Shown here: positions 8,709 through 17,422 of the stretch, one piece after another
How positions within the stretch are numbered: the stretch's first letter is position 1
How the letters are laid out: every line of letters starts with the position of its first letter
Source: Prevotella sp.
GTDB lineage: Bacteria; Bacteroidota; Bacteroidia; Bacteroidales; Bacteroidaceae
DNA length: 64,000 nt
Assembly (NCBI GenBank): GCA_017619375.1
Contig: JAFZSL010000007.1
Span: forward strand, 62,001 to 126,000
Reading direction: 5' to 3'
The notes under the pieces: generated by a model
The model's input: the letters and a program-made list of their open reading frames with translations, nothing else
The model's database searches: none
What the model was told of the DNA's origin: nothing
Translations under genes and position numbers: made by a program

Positions 8709-9374
8709 TTATTCTATGCTTTCCACCTTTACCCCATTGAGTTCTTCCATCAGGCCCATGATACGTTCCTCGTACTTGTCGCGTTTCACGATAACATCCA
8801 TTTTCACAAGGTAGGACGATTTTTCGTTTGTACTGGTCTCCGACATGTTGTAGGTGTCGATGCGCATCCCATTCTTCCTGAGACGTTCCAGCACTTCCAT
8901 CACCTCGCCGACGCTGCGAGAGGAGAAACTGATATAGATGTTGCGAGTGCCAAAGCGTTGCATCAGCCAATTGAGTGTTTCGAGACATAAAAGCACCAAG
9001 ATGGTGGCGGCTCCTGCCAGGGCATAAAGCCCGGCACCGCAGGTCATGCCGATGGCGGCTGTCACCCAGAGACCGGCAGCGGTGGTGAGACCTCTCACCA
9101 CATGCTTCTGGAAGATGATGGTGCCCGCGCCGATGAAACCAATGCCGCTCACCACCTGGGAGGCGATGCGCGAGGGGTCGAGGCGGATGTTGTAGGGCAG
9201 CTTCAATATCTCCTCGAAGCCATACTGCGAAAGGATCATGAACAAACCGCTACCCAATGCCACCAGGAAATGGGTGCGGAATCCTGCCTCCTTGGCTCGA
9301 TAGCCTCGCTCGAGGCCGATGGCGCCACCAAACATCGCGGCGGCGAAAAGACGAAGAATGAATTCTGTTGTCAT
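8709..9374 (-). CDS. MgtC/SapB family inner-membrane protein
   Basis: Membrane protein of 221 residues. The N-terminal half holds about four hydrophobic segments with the MgtC hallmark sequences GGAIGLERGYRAKEAG (15-30) and FRTHFLVALGSG (31-42), and GFIGAGTII. The C-terminal part (about 145-221) looks like the ACT-like cytoplasmic domain, with VGEVMEVLERLRKNGMRID. Family members have been linked to survival in low magnesium and modulation of the F-ATPase, but many homologues have no known role. I use ATG 9374 rather than a TTG 12 bases upstream. It follows clpC on the same strand but a terminator hairpin lies between them, so it may depend on read-through or an unseen promoter. Confidence 0.85.
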   Translation of the reverse strand: MTTEFILRLFAAAMFGGAIGLERGYRAKEAGFRTHFLVALGSGLFMILSQYGFEEILKLPYNIRLDPSRIASQVVSGIGFIGAGTIIFQKHVVRGLTTAAGLWVTAAIGMTCGAGLYALAGAATILVLLCLETLNWLMQRFGTRNIYISFSSRSVGEVMEVLERLRKNGMRIDTYNMSETSTNEKSSYLVKMDVIVKRDKYEERIMGLMEELNGVKVESIE

Positions 9375-9396
9375 AGGCGTGGTCAAAGAAAATGAA

Positions 9397-9431
9397 AAGG
9401 CGGCAGACCATGCGTGACGGTCTGTCGCCTT
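9397..9431 (-). terminator. Rho-independent terminator after clpC
   Basis: A 13-base stem (AAGGCGGCAGACC against GGTCTGTCGCCTT, one G-T pair) with a nine-base loop. On the minus strand it is followed by TTTTCATTTTCTTT. It begins just after the clpC stop and sits 22 bases before mgtC. Confidence 0.8.
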
Positions 9432-9436
9432 GGGGG

Positions 9437-11968
9437 TTATTCGAATGTCAGAGACTCTTGGTCGGGGGATTTGTCAATCTTGATGGTGTCACCCTGATTG
9501 ATTTCCCCGCCCAGAATCTTCTCGCACAAGCCATCTTCGATATAGTTCTGGATGGCTCGTTTCAAAGGACGGGCGCCAAATTGTACGTCATAACCTTTTG
9601 TGGCGACAAACTCTTTGGCGGCATCGCTGATGTCTATATGGTAGCCCAACGCTTCCACGCGTTTGAAGAGACCTGACAACTCGATGTCGATGATCTTCTT
9701 GATGGCTGCCATGTCAAGCTGGTCGAAGGTGATGATTTCGTCAAGGCGGTTCAGGAACTCTGGGGCAAACTGCTTGCTCAGGCTCTTCTGGATGATGGAG
9801 CGGGCATGTTCCTTGTCGCTCTCGTTGAGGCTCAGGCCAAGGGTGCCGACGGAGTTGAAACCTACGCCACGACCAAACTCCTTAAGCTGGCGGGTGCCGG
9901 CATTGGAGGTCATGATGATCACTGTGTTGCGGAAGTCTACCAGTCGGCCGTTACCATCAGTGAGGCGGCCTTCGTCGAGCACCTGGAGGAGTATGTTGAA
10001 CACATTGCCATGGGCCTTCTCTATCTCGTCGAGCAGGACGATGGAGTAGGGATGGCGGCGAACCTTTTCCGTCAGCTGGCCGCCCTCTTCATATCCTACG
10101 TATCCCGGAGGGGCGCCCACAAGGCGGGAGACATTGAAACTCTCCGTGTATTCGCTCATGTCGATGCGGATGAGGTCGTCGGCGCTGCCAAACATCTGCT
10201 CTGCCAATTTCTTGGCAAGGTAGGTCTTGCCAACACCTGTTGGACCAAGGAACATGAACACACCGATGGGGTGATTGGGGTCCTTCAGGCCCACTCGGTT
10301 GCGCTGGATGGCTTTCACCATCTTGTCTATTGCGGCATCCTGGGCGATAACGGCTTTCTTCAATTCATTACCCATATTGCGGAGCCGCACTCCTTCGGAT
10401 TCTGCCATTCGCTGAACTGGAACGCCGCTCATCATCGAAACGACATCGGCTACTTCACTTTCCGTCACCGTTTCACGCTGGCCGTCGTCACCGTTGTTCC
10501 ATTCCTCGTTCATGCGTAGCAACTCGTCTTCCAACTGTGTTTGCTGGTCACGGTAACGAGCAGCTAATTCGTAGTTTTGGTTGGCGACTGCGTTGCGTTT
10601 CTTCACTTTCACCTCTTCAATCTCCTTTTCCTTGACGGCAATGCCTGGAGGTATCTGGGCGTGCTGGAGATGGACGCGAGCTCCTACTTCATCCATAGCG
10701 TCGATGGCCTTGTCGGGGAACGAACGGTCGGTGATGTATCGCTCGGTCAGTCTCACACAGCAGGAAAGAGCGTCTTCGGTGTAGTTCACATGATGGTGCT
10801 GCTCGTAACGGTCGCGGATGTTCTGAAGAATCTGCAACGTCTCTTCGCTCGTCGTGGGTTCTACCATCACTTTCTGGAAACGGCGCTCCAAGGCACCGTC
10901 TTTCTCGATGCTGTTGCGGTATTCGTCAAGCGTGGTGGCGCCGATGCACTGGATGGTGCCTCTGGCCAATGCTGGCTTGAGAATGTTGGCGGCGTCCATC
11001 GAACCAGGGGTGGAACCTGCCCCGATGATGGTGTGAACCTCGTCGATGAAGACGATGATGTCGGGACTCTGTTCCAACTCCTTGATAAGAGCCTTGATGC
11101 GTTCCTCGAATTGTCCGCGGTATTTGGTTCCCGCAACGACGGAAGTCAGGTCGAGGCTCACAACACGCTTGTTGAACAGGATTGGAGAAGTGCGATGCTT
11201 CACGATCATCTGGGCCAATCCCTCTACAATGGCGCTCTTGCCTACACCGGGCTCGCCAATGAGAATGGGGTTGTTCTTCTTGCGACGGCAAAGAATTTCC
11301 ATCACCCTTTGCATCTCTTTTTCACGCCCCACAACGGGGTCGAGTTTGCCTTCGGAAGCGGCTTGGGTCAGGTCCACGGAAAAATTGTCGAGGACGGGGG
11401 TTTTGCCGGCTGGCTTGCGAGTCTGGGTGGCTGTTCCCTTTTGCTGGCTGTCGGAGGAGGAACCCATGTCCATGGCCTCATCGTCTTCTTCCATGTCGTC
11501 AGGAAGGTCGATGCCGTCTGTCGAGCGACCGGCCTTCTGTTGGAAATATCTTAATGTCTCTTCGTAGTCCATATTGTTCTCTTCCAATACCACCTTGGCT
11601 CCATTGTTTGACTTGTCATGGAGGATGGCGAGCAGTAGGTGCTGCACGTCAACGGTTTCCGTACGCTGAAGACGGGCTTCGAGCACGGCTAATTTCAGGA
11701 TGTTGCTTGCTTGGTCGTCCAATAGCAACTCACGGGGGTTGACAACGGCAGACCTGCCGTTCTTCCTCACACGGGTCTCCAACGTGTCTTTCAACGCGGA
11801 GGGACTGATGGAAAAACGCTCCAACAACCGGGTGACATCACTCAGGTGCCCCCTGAGAATCCCCATCAGCAAATGTTCGGGACTTACACAATCACTGGCA
11901 AGACGGGTGGCTTCCTCACGGCTATAGGAGAGTATCTCGGATACTCGTGGTGAAAACTGGCTTGTCAT
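9437..11968 (-). CDS. clpC: ATP-dependent Clp protease ATP-binding subunit ClpC
   Basis: AAA+ unfoldase that delivers substrates to ClpP. The 843 residues show two N-terminal Clp repeats (about 5-145), an acidic linker 150-190, the first AAA domain with Walker A GEPGVGKS (238-245) and Walker B VFIDEVH, a UVR-like middle segment ([19 protein letters not shown]), and the second AAA domain with GPTGVGKT near residue 565 and [10 protein letters not shown]. The C-terminal D2-small domain ends [15 protein letters not shown]. This architecture is ClpC rather than ClpB (no long M-domain coiled coil) or ClpA. It has its own -7 element within the end of the upstream Nudix gene and a terminator after it, so it can be a single-gene unit. 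Confidence 0.95.
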   Translation of the reverse strand: MTSQFSPRVSEILSYSREEATRLASDCVSPEHLLMGILRGHLSDVTRLLERFSISPSALKDTLETRVRKNGRSAVVNPRELLLDDQASNILKLAVLEARLQRTETVDVQHLLLAILHDKSNNGAKVVLEENNMDYEETLRYFQQKAGRSTDGIDLPDDMEEDDEAMDMGSSSDSQQKGTATQTRKPAGKTPVLDNFSVDLTQAASEGKLDPVVGREKEMQRVMEILCRRKKNNPILIGEPGVGKSAIVEGLAQMIVKHRTSPILFNKRVVSLDLTSVVAGTKYRGQFEERIKALIKELEQSPDIIVFIDEVHTIIGAGSTPGSMDAANILKPALARGTIQCIGATTLDEYRNSIEKDGALERRFQKVMVEPTTSEETLQILQNIRDRYEQHHHVNYTEDALSCCVRLTERYITDRSFPDKAIDAMDEVGARVHLQHAQIPPGIAVKEKEIEEVKVKKRNAVANQNYELAARYRDQQTQLEDELLRMNEEWNNGDDGQRETVTESEVADVVSMMSGVPVQRMAESEGVRLRNMGNELKKAVIAQDAAIDKMVKAIQRNRVGLKDPNHPIGVFMFLGPTGVGKTYLAKKLAEQMFGSADDLIRIDMSEYTESFNVSRLVGAPPGYVGYEEGGQLTEKVRRHPYSIVLLDEIEKAHGNVFNILLQVLDEGRLTDGNGRLVDFRNTVIIMTSNAGTRQLKEFGRGVGFNSVGTLGLSLNESDKEHARSIIQKSLSKQFAPEFLNRLDEIITFDQLDMAAIKKIIDIELSGLFKRVEALGYHIDISDAAKEFVATKGYDVQFGARPLKRAIQNYIEDGLCEKILGGEINQGDTIKIDKSPDQESLTFE

Positions 11969-12023
11969 TTTCTTATACCTTTCTTCTTAATCAATTACAA
12001 TCTTAACCAATCAAACTCTGTGC

Positions 12024-12031
12024 CAAAATTA
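12024..12031 (-). promoter_or_regulatory. Predicted -7 promoter element for clpC
   Basis: Minus strand TAATTTTG followed by GGCAC, 56 bases before the clpC ATG and overlapping the last codon of the Nudix gene. There is no clear TTTG -33. No CtsR-like or HSF-like operator repeat is seen. Confidence 0.5.
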
Positions 12032-12532
12032 CTGTTTAATAAATATTTTTTTGTATTCCTCTTCGAAATTCGGGGTGAAAAAGTCTTGTCCCATCAATCC
12101 CAATATCTCATCCTTGCTGAAAAAACGGCCGCCAGACAATTCCTCGGGGTTGGGGAACACTTCTCCGTCGTAGACAGTGCTGAAGACGTATACCAACTCT
12201 CGTTCCCGTTTGCCATCGAAAACGTAACGCTCCAAAAAACTGGGCTCAAAGTCGGTGACACCCAACTCTTCCCGTACTTCGCGAACCAATGCCTCTTCCA
12301 CGCTTTCACCATAGTCTATATGACCACCTGTGGCTGTGTCCCATTTGCCTGGCTGGATGTCTTTCCAATCAGGGCGTTTCTGTAGGTATAAATCACCCTC
12401 TTTATTAAATAGGTGAAGATGCACCACGGGATGAAGTATCTTCGTGCCGTCGTGCGCTTCGCTTCTGAGGATGCTGCCAAGCACATGGCCCTCCTCGTCA
12501 ACTATCGGGAATCGTTCTTGCTTGTTGTCCAT
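12029..12532 (-). CDS. Nudix hydrolase
   Basis: Hydrolase for nucleoside-diphosphate-linked substrates, cytoplasmic, 167 residues. A full Nudix box is present at residues 70-92 (G70...E76...R84-E-V-R-E-E-L-G-V92), which gives the magnesium-binding helix. The stretch LHLFNKEGDLYLQKRPDWKDIQPGKWD before it resembles isopentenyl-diphosphate isomerase-type and YfcD-type Nudix proteins. This could be relevant because ispE, an isoprenoid-precursor gene, lies 28 bases upstream on the same strand, but the link is only inference and the usual IPP isomerase active-site residues are not identifiable. Substrate unknown. Confidence 0.85.
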   Translation of the reverse strand: MDNKQERFPIVDEEGHVLGSILRSEAHDGTKILHPVVHLHLFNKEGDLYLQKRPDWKDIQPGKWDTATGGHIDYGESVEEALVREVREELGVTDFEPSFLERYVFDGKRERELVYVFSTVYDGEVFPNPEELSGGRFFSKDEILGLMGQDFFTPNFEEEYKKIFIKQ

Positions 12533-12560
12533 CTCTATAAGGGCAATATGGGGTGATGTC

Positions 12561-13403
12561 TTATTTCAGTTTCAAAACCTCAGTGAAGCAGTCGGGGAAA
12601 TGTTTGCCGATGGGCAGGGGGGGCTCCTTGAAGATGCCAAACACGCAACTTCCGCTGCCACTCATTTGGGAATAGACAGCACCAAGGTCATAGAATTTCT
12701 CCTTTATCATACCTATGGAAGGATGGAAGGAGAAGATGGACTGCTCGAAATCGTTCGACAATTCGGAGCGCCATGTCTCAATGGGTTGCCTGACAATGTC
12801 GCGACAGCATTTCATGGGTTGGCGGGGGGTGATCTTGGAAAATGCTTCACGGGTGGAAACGGCGATGGGGGGCTTTGCCAAGGCAAGGTAATAACCCTCT
12901 AAGTTGCCGAATTCATTGTCGGCGGGTTCGAGAATTTCTCCAATGCCTTGTGCATAGGCTGTCTCGGAGGTGATGAAGAAAGCACAGTCGGCACCTAATT
13001 GGCATGCATATCGCTCCATCTCGGAAATTCCCATGTTGAGGTGGAATTCCTCATCGAGAAGCCTGATCATATGGGCGGCATCACTTGAACCACCGCCAAG
13101 ACCGGCCTGAGAAGGTATCCGCTTGTAGAGGTGGGCGTGGATGCGGGGAAGACGGAAGTCTTTGGCTATCAGGTTGTAAGCCTTAACCACGAGGTTGCTG
13201 TCCTCGTCACCTTCGATGTCAAGTCCAGTGACCTTCAGGTCGCATGGCTTCTCGCTGGGAAAGTCATGGTCCATCTTGTGTACGCTGAGAACGTCGCACA
13301 GGGGAATGGGATAGAATACCGTCTCAAGGTTGTGGTAACCATCTGGACGACGGGAGACGATGTTAAGGCCCAGGTTGATTTTTGCGCAAGGGAAAATGGT
13401 CAT
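12561..13403 (-). CDS. ispE: 4-diphosphocytidyl-2-C-methyl-D-erythritol kinase
   Basis: GHMP kinase that phosphorylates CDP-methylerythritol in the non-mevalonate isoprenoid pathway. The 280 residues contain the substrate-site Lys8 in PCAKINLGL, DGYHNLETVFYPI, the ATP loop GLGGGSSDA (101-109) and the catalytic Asp139 in GADCAFF. The C-terminal GSGSCVFG motif is the third GHMP motif. The start at ATG 13403 is supported by a consensus promoter 28 bases upstream. It shares a transcript with the Nudix gene downstream. Confidence 0.95.
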   Translation of the reverse strand: MTIFPCAKINLGLNIVSRRPDGYHNLETVFYPIPLCDVLSVHKMDHDFPSEKPCDLKVTGLDIEGDEDSNLVVKAYNLIAKDFRLPRIHAHLYKRIPSQAGLGGGSSDAAHMIRLLDEEFHLNMGISEMERYACQLGADCAFFITSETAYAQGIGEILEPADNEFGNLEGYYLALAKPPIAVSTREAFSKITPRQPMKCCRDIVRQPIETWRSELSNDFEQSIFSFHPSIGMIKEKFYDLGAVYSQMSGSGSCVFGIFKEPPLPIGKHFPDCFTEVLKLK

Positions 13404-13430
13404 AATGGATGTTGTAATTGATTGATGTTA

Positions 13431-13462
13431 CAAAAGTAGCTTCTTTTTTCCATTCATCCAAA
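13431..13462 (-). promoter_or_regulatory. Consensus promoter for ispE
   Basis: Minus strand TTTG (13462-13459), 20 bases, then TACTTTTG (13438-13431). Both boxes and spacing match the Bacteroidetes housekeeping consensus. The -33 box overlaps the final codons of the small gene upstream. Confidence 0.8.
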
Positions 13463-13657
13463 TTTTGGAGGGTGGAATGGCGTGCTTTTGTTCATCACTG
13501 CTTTGCTTTCTATGAAAGCAGGGAGTCGCTTTCGGTGGATGTTGAATGTCCGTGGCTCCCCGAAGAGGAAGTAGACGAAGTCTTCCTCTTCTTCCAACTT
13601 GAATCCTCGTAATTTCAAGAATTTCAATACCTTTTTCTTCAATGTCTCTTTTTTCAT
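13454..13657 (-). CDS. Hypothetical small basic protein
   Basis: A 67-residue reading frame, MKKETLKKKVLKFLKLRGF at the N-terminus followed by an acidic patch and DFVYFLFGEPRTF. It is soluble by composition and has no recognised domain. It is preceded by AGAAG next to the ATG, a plausible but very close ribosome site, and ends within the ispE promoter. The alternating amphipathic pattern and codon composition look more protein-like than the overlapping plus-strand frame. I do not recognise it; it may be a genuine lineage-specific small protein or a chance frame. Confidence 0.4.
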   Translation of the reverse strand: MKKETLKKKVLKFLKLRGFKLEEEEDFVYFLFGEPRTFNIHRKRLPAFIESKAVMNKSTPFHPPKFG

Positions 13658-14059
13658 CTTCTAATGATTGATGTGTGTGATATATATGGATAGTAAGTTA
13701 TATGGCTTGATGCTTGCATGAATCCGTTGATTCCACGAGCCCCCGTAACCTTTTTGACGAGGTGTTCATTGCATTTCTTCCATTTATTGTTCGTTTACTA
13801 TATAGATAAAACTTACCCCATAACTTCTATCATCATACTGGATGAAATATGAAAAAAAAGAGTCCAGCCCGTCTATTTCATCTATATTCTTTCATCTTTC
13901 ATCTTTAATCTTCGTAAAATAATCTAAATTTATCTCCTTATTAACCACTTCTTTTGCATATTTCAAAAAAAAATGCCACCTTTGCAGAAATTTTCATAGC
14001 TGTCGGTATGCCGCAATGATTGGAAGTGGTGGAAGACAGCGAAAAAGGCTCTATCAGAA
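13658..14059. other. Intergenic region between divergent genes
   Basis: About 400 A+T-rich bases between the small gene (minus) and the outer-membrane barrel gene (plus). Apart from the promoter at 13953-13984 I see no open frame, strong hairpin or repeat. Confidence 0.6.
13953..13984 (+). promoter_or_regulatory. Predicted promoter for the barrel-lptC-CNNM operon
   Basis: TTTG (13953-13956), exactly 20 bases, then CACCTTTG (13977-13984), which differs from TAnnTTTG only at its first base. It lies 75 bases before the ATG at 14060. Confidence 0.65.
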
Positions 14060-15352
14060 ATGAACAAATCTTTGATTTTTGCACTTCTCTTCGTCGGCAC
14101 TATCGGGTGTCATGCACAGAGTGGTACCAATTCACCATACAGCCAGTTTGGATTTGGGGCGCAAGCCGAACAGACCAGTGGATTCAACAGAGGCATGAAT
14201 GGATTAGGACTTGGATTTCGTGACGGAAAACAAATCAATTTCCTTAATCCGGCTTCCTATTCTGCCATGGATTCACTCACGTTCATTTTCGACGTCGGGA
14301 TTTCCGGGCAGATCACCAATTTTGAGGAAAAAGGAAAGAGGGTGAATGCAAGAAACGCCAATTTCGAATATGCTGTTGCTGGATTCAGGGCTTTCAAGCA
14401 TCTTGGAGTGAGTTTCGGCATTCTACCGTTCACCAATGTGGGGTATTCATATGCCAGCACCAATGATGTGGGAGATGTAGGCAACACCCAATACACCAAC
14501 ACCTATACGGGGTCGGGTGGTATACATCAGGCCTATCTGGGATTTGGCTGGGAACCTTTCAAAGGTTTTTCTCTGGGAGTCAACGGGGCATATCTCTGGG
14601 GTGGGTACGACCGTTCCATCGTCAATAGTTACAGTGACAATGCGGTGAACACCTTGTCAAAATTCTATACCGCTGACATCACGAGTTATAAAGTGGACTT
14701 TGGCGCACAAATCTCCATTCCTTTCTCCAAAAAGACTTCTTTGACGTTGGGTGTGGACTATGGCATGGGACACAAACTTGGAGCCGACCCTGAATGCAAG
14801 GTCATATCCAACAACGTGCAAACCGGGGTGGCCGACACCGTGGCTTTCGTTGCGAAAGACGGACTGAAACTTCCTACCGTCATCAGTGGAGGATTCATGC
14901 TCAATTTCAACAACAGGCTGAAGGTGGGAGCGGACTATCAATTGCAGAAATGGGCAGAGGTCGGATTCCCTGAATATGAACAGACCAACGGCAGGGCATC
15001 CTACAGTATCAAGAATAACTATTTCGACGACAGGCAAAAAGTGACCCTGGGCGGAGAGTACTGCAGCAACCCTAATGCAAGAGGTTTTTTCCAACGAATC
15101 AAATACAGGGTGGGTGCCTCTTATGCCACACCTTATATATATATCAATGGAAAAGAGGGCCCCAAGGAAATCAGTATCAGTGCCGGATTGGGAATTCCCA
15201 TCACCAACGCTTGGAACAACCGTTCGACACTCAACATCAGCGGGCAATGGGTGAGGATGGCGGCTGATGGGCTGCTCAAGGAAAACTCATTCAGAATCAA
15301 TTTGGGCATCACCTTTAATGAAAGATGGTTCATGAAATGGAAGGTGGACTGA
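14060..15352 (+). CDS. Outer-membrane beta-barrel protein, FadL-like
   Basis: Predicted outer-membrane protein of 430 residues with signal peptide (MNKSLIFALLFVGTIGCHAQ). Alternating amphipathic strands rich in Tyr/Gly/Phe run to the end (for example SFGILPFTNVGYSYAS and ISAGLGIPITNAWNNRS), and the N-terminal SGTNSPYSQFGFGAQ is typical of a Bacteroidetes family of barrel proteins encoded beside lptC. By analogy with FadL/PorV-like barrels it may carry small hydrophobic molecules or have an assembly role; this is not shown by the sequence. It is first in a compact operon, with the lptC ATG four bases after its stop. Confidence 0.7.
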   Translation: MNKSLIFALLFVGTIGCHAQSGTNSPYSQFGFGAQAEQTSGFNRGMNGLGLGFRDGKQINFLNPASYSAMDSLTFIFDVGISGQITNFEEKGKRVNARNANFEYAVAGFRAFKHLGVSFGILPFTNVGYSYASTNDVGDVGNTQYTNTYTGSGGIHQAYLGFGWEPFKGFSLGVNGAYLWGGYDRSIVNSYSDNAVNTLSKFYTADITSYKVDFGAQISIPFSKKTSLTLGVDYGMGHKLGADPECKVISNNVQTGVADTVAFVAKDGLKLPTVISGGFMLNFNNRLKVGADYQLQKWAEVGFPEYEQTNGRASYSIKNNYFDDRQKVTLGGEYCSNPNARGFFQRIKYRVGASYATPYIYINGKEGPKEISISAGLGIPITNAWNNRSTLNISGQWVRMAADGLLKENSFRINLGITFNERWFMKWKVD

Positions 15353-15356
15353 GCAC

Positions 15357-16004
15357 ATGAGACACCATGTACTTATATTTCTCTCCTTTTGGGCATTTCT
15401 ACTCATCGCATGCAGCGAGGAGCACGAGCATGTCGCACCTGCCATATACCCAAGCGACTCAGTTGCCGTGATGGCTTCCTATGGTGTTAACACTCTCATT
15501 TCCGACTCTGGTGTGGTCAAATACAGGATTGTCGCCGAAAAATGGGAAATCAACCAAAACAAGAAACCTTCCAGATGGATTTTTGAAAAAGGACTCTTCC
15601 TTGAGCAATTCGACTTGGCCATGCATGTGCAATCCTTCATCCAATGTGACACGGCATACTACTTTGACACAGACAGGCTGTGGGAGTTGAGAGGAAGAGT
15701 GAGAATACAAACCAAAAACGGAGTCCGCTTCAGTAGCGAGGAACTCTTCTGGGATGAAAGGTCGAAAGAATTCTACTCCAACAAATTCTCGCATGTCATC
15801 ACACCCGACAAGGAATTGAAGGGTAACCGGTTCAGAAGTGACGACAAAATGAACAAATACAGTGTCAAGTACACCAAAGGATATTTCGACAGAAACGATT
15901 TCGGCAACTCGCCAAGAAGCAATATGACCAAAACGCAGGCAGACTCAGCCAAGATGCATGGCAGAGGGCAAGCTTCTCCCAGACGAGTCAACAATAACAA
16001 CTAA
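15357..16004 (+). CDS. lptC: LPS export ABC transporter periplasmic protein LptC (lipoprotein form)
   Basis: Component of the Lpt bridge that moves lipopolysaccharide from the inner to the outer membrane. The 215 residues start with a lipoprotein signal (LLIACSEE, Cys19) where E. coli LptC has a membrane helix. The core (about 50-175) shows LptC/OstA-like strands such as YFDTDRLWELRGRVRIQTKNGVRFSSEELFW, in segments that I read as the beta-jellyroll. The C-terminal 40 residues are basic and low in conservation. It sits between a barrel protein gene and a CNNM gene, an arrangement I know from other Bacteroidales. Confidence 0.85.
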   Translation: MRHHVLIFLSFWAFLLIACSEEHEHVAPAIYPSDSVAVMASYGVNTLISDSGVVKYRIVAEKWEINQNKKPSRWIFEKGLFLEQFDLAMHVQSFIQCDTAYYFDTDRLWELRGRVRIQTKNGVRFSSEELFWDERSKEFYSNKFSHVITPDKELKGNRFRSDDKMNKYSVKYTKGYFDRNDFGNSPRSNMTKTQADSAKMHGRGQASPRRVNNNN

Positions 16005-16005
16005 C

Positions 16006-17265
16006 ATGAGTATCGCAGTCGTCATAGGAATTATCCTCAGCATGGTCTTCTCCGCTTTCTTCTCGGGGATGGAAATCGCTTTCGTCTCCAGCAACAGGAT
16101 GCTGGCGGAGATGGACAAGGATAAAAATGGATTCTCACAGAAGTGCATCTCTTTCTTCTACAAGCATCCCAACAATTTCGTCAGCACAATGCTTGTTGGA
16201 AACAATATCGCACTTGTCGTCTATGGCATACTAATAGCAAAACTTTTCGATGCAACCATTTTCCATGGTATGCCTGCCGGATTCAAAGTGCCTGCAGACA
16301 CAATATTGTCTACACTCATCGTGCTCTTCACGGGTGAGTTCCTGCCCAAGACCCTCTTTAAAAACCTCCCCAACAAGCTGCTCACCTTCTTTGCCATACC
16401 TGCATTTCTCTGCTATGTCATCTTGTGGCCTGTTTCCAGATTCGCCACTTTCATCGCAAGAGGATTGCTGAGAGTCGTGGGTGTGAAAATGCATAAGGAA
16501 AACGACGAGGGAGCGTTTACCAAGGTGGATCTCGATTACTTGCTTCAGACCACCATTGAAAACGCCACCAATGAGAACGAAATCAACGAGGAGGTCAAGA
16601 TATTCCAGAACGCCCTTGACTTCTCCGAGACAAGGGTAAGGGATTGCATGGTGCCAAGAACGGAAATAGACGCCGTGCCGGAAGATTGCAATGCTGCATT
16701 GCTCAACCAAAAATTCATTGAAAGCGGACACTCCAAAATCATTGTCTATAAAGGTGACATCGACCACATCGTAGGTTACATACACTCTTCAGAAATGTTC
16801 AGGAAACCTGATGATTGGAGAAACGACATAAGAAGCATGCCTTTCGTGCCGGAAACCATGTCGGCACAGAAAATGATGAAAATCTTCTTGCAACAGAAAA
16901 AAAGCCTCGGAGTGGTCATCGACGAGTTTGGAGGGACAAGCGGCATAGTGTCTCTTGAGGACATCGTAGAGGAAATTTTCGGAGACATAGAGGACGAGCA
17001 CGACAACTCCAATTACATCGCCAAAAAAGTGGGGGAGGGAGAATACCTGCTCTCTGCAAGGCTTGAAATAGACAAAGTCAACGAACTTTTCCAACTGCAG
17101 CTCCCTGAGAGTGACGATTATATGACAATAGGAGGACTCATTCTTCACTATTATCAAAGTTTCCCTAAACTCAATGAAATCGTCAAAATAGGGAACTTTC
17201 AGTTCAAAATCATCAAGAATACCATGACGAAAATCGAACTTGTGAAATTATTTGTGGTGGAATAA
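16006..17265 (+). CDS. CNNM/CBS-domain membrane protein (hemolysin/CorC family)
   Basis: Inner-membrane protein of 419 residues, probably involved in divalent-cation (magnesium) homeostasis by family analogy. It has an N-terminal DUF21 domain with about four hydrophobic segments (FSAFFSGMEIAFVSSNR at the start), two CBS motifs in the middle (VRDCMVPRTEIDAVPED and the segment around GVVIDEFGGTSGIVSLEDIVEEI), and a C-terminal CorC/HlyC domain (about 340-419). The start is ATG 16006, one base after the lptC stop; a longer reading from 15958 would begin inside lptC and lacks any conserved sequence. Flavobacterial GldE belongs to the same family, but there is no evidence here for gliding. Confidence 0.87.
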   Translation: MSIAVVIGIILSMVFSAFFSGMEIAFVSSNRMLAEMDKDKNGFSQKCISFFYKHPNNFVSTMLVGNNIALVVYGILIAKLFDATIFHGMPAGFKVPADTILSTLIVLFTGEFLPKTLFKNLPNKLLTFFAIPAFLCYVILWPVSRFATFIARGLLRVVGVKMHKENDEGAFTKVDLDYLLQTTIENATNENEINEEVKIFQNALDFSETRVRDCMVPRTEIDAVPEDCNAALLNQKFIESGHSKIIVYKGDIDHIVGYIHSSEMFRKPDDWRNDIRSMPFVPETMSAQKMMKIFLQQKKSLGVVIDEFGGTSGIVSLEDIVEEIFGDIEDEHDNSNYIAKKVGEGEYLLSARLEIDKVNELFQLQLPESDDYMTIGGLILHYYQSFPKLNEIVKIGNFQFKIIKNTMTKIELVKLFVVE

Positions 17266-17309
17266 GCCATTTTTCACTCCAAAAATTGTGCCGTTTCCCA
17301 ATTTATTAG

Positions 17310-17317
17310 TAATTTTG
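17310..17317 (+). promoter_or_regulatory. Predicted -7 promoter element for the PpiD-like gene
   Basis: TAATTTTG followed by TGCGC, 106 bases before the ATG at 17423. An ATTG at 17284-17287 is a possible -33 at 22 bases. Confidence 0.5.
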
Positions 17318-17422
17318 TGCGCATTTTGGAAAAATACGCCTTCCTTGTCTTGAAAAATGACAATCAGGGCACTTCCAACCAACATATTAATAGAAGACAA
17401 ACAATTAACATAACTAAAAGTA

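Noticed and set aside
9806-11567. Long plus-strand frames opposite clpC, up to 325 codons
   Set aside because: Shadows of clpC codon bias; no start context and no recognisable protein.
13418-13612. Plus-strand 64-codon frame opposite the small gene at 13454-13657
   Set aside because: Its composition is poor and the minus-strand frame has the better start and protein character; even that one is only tentative.
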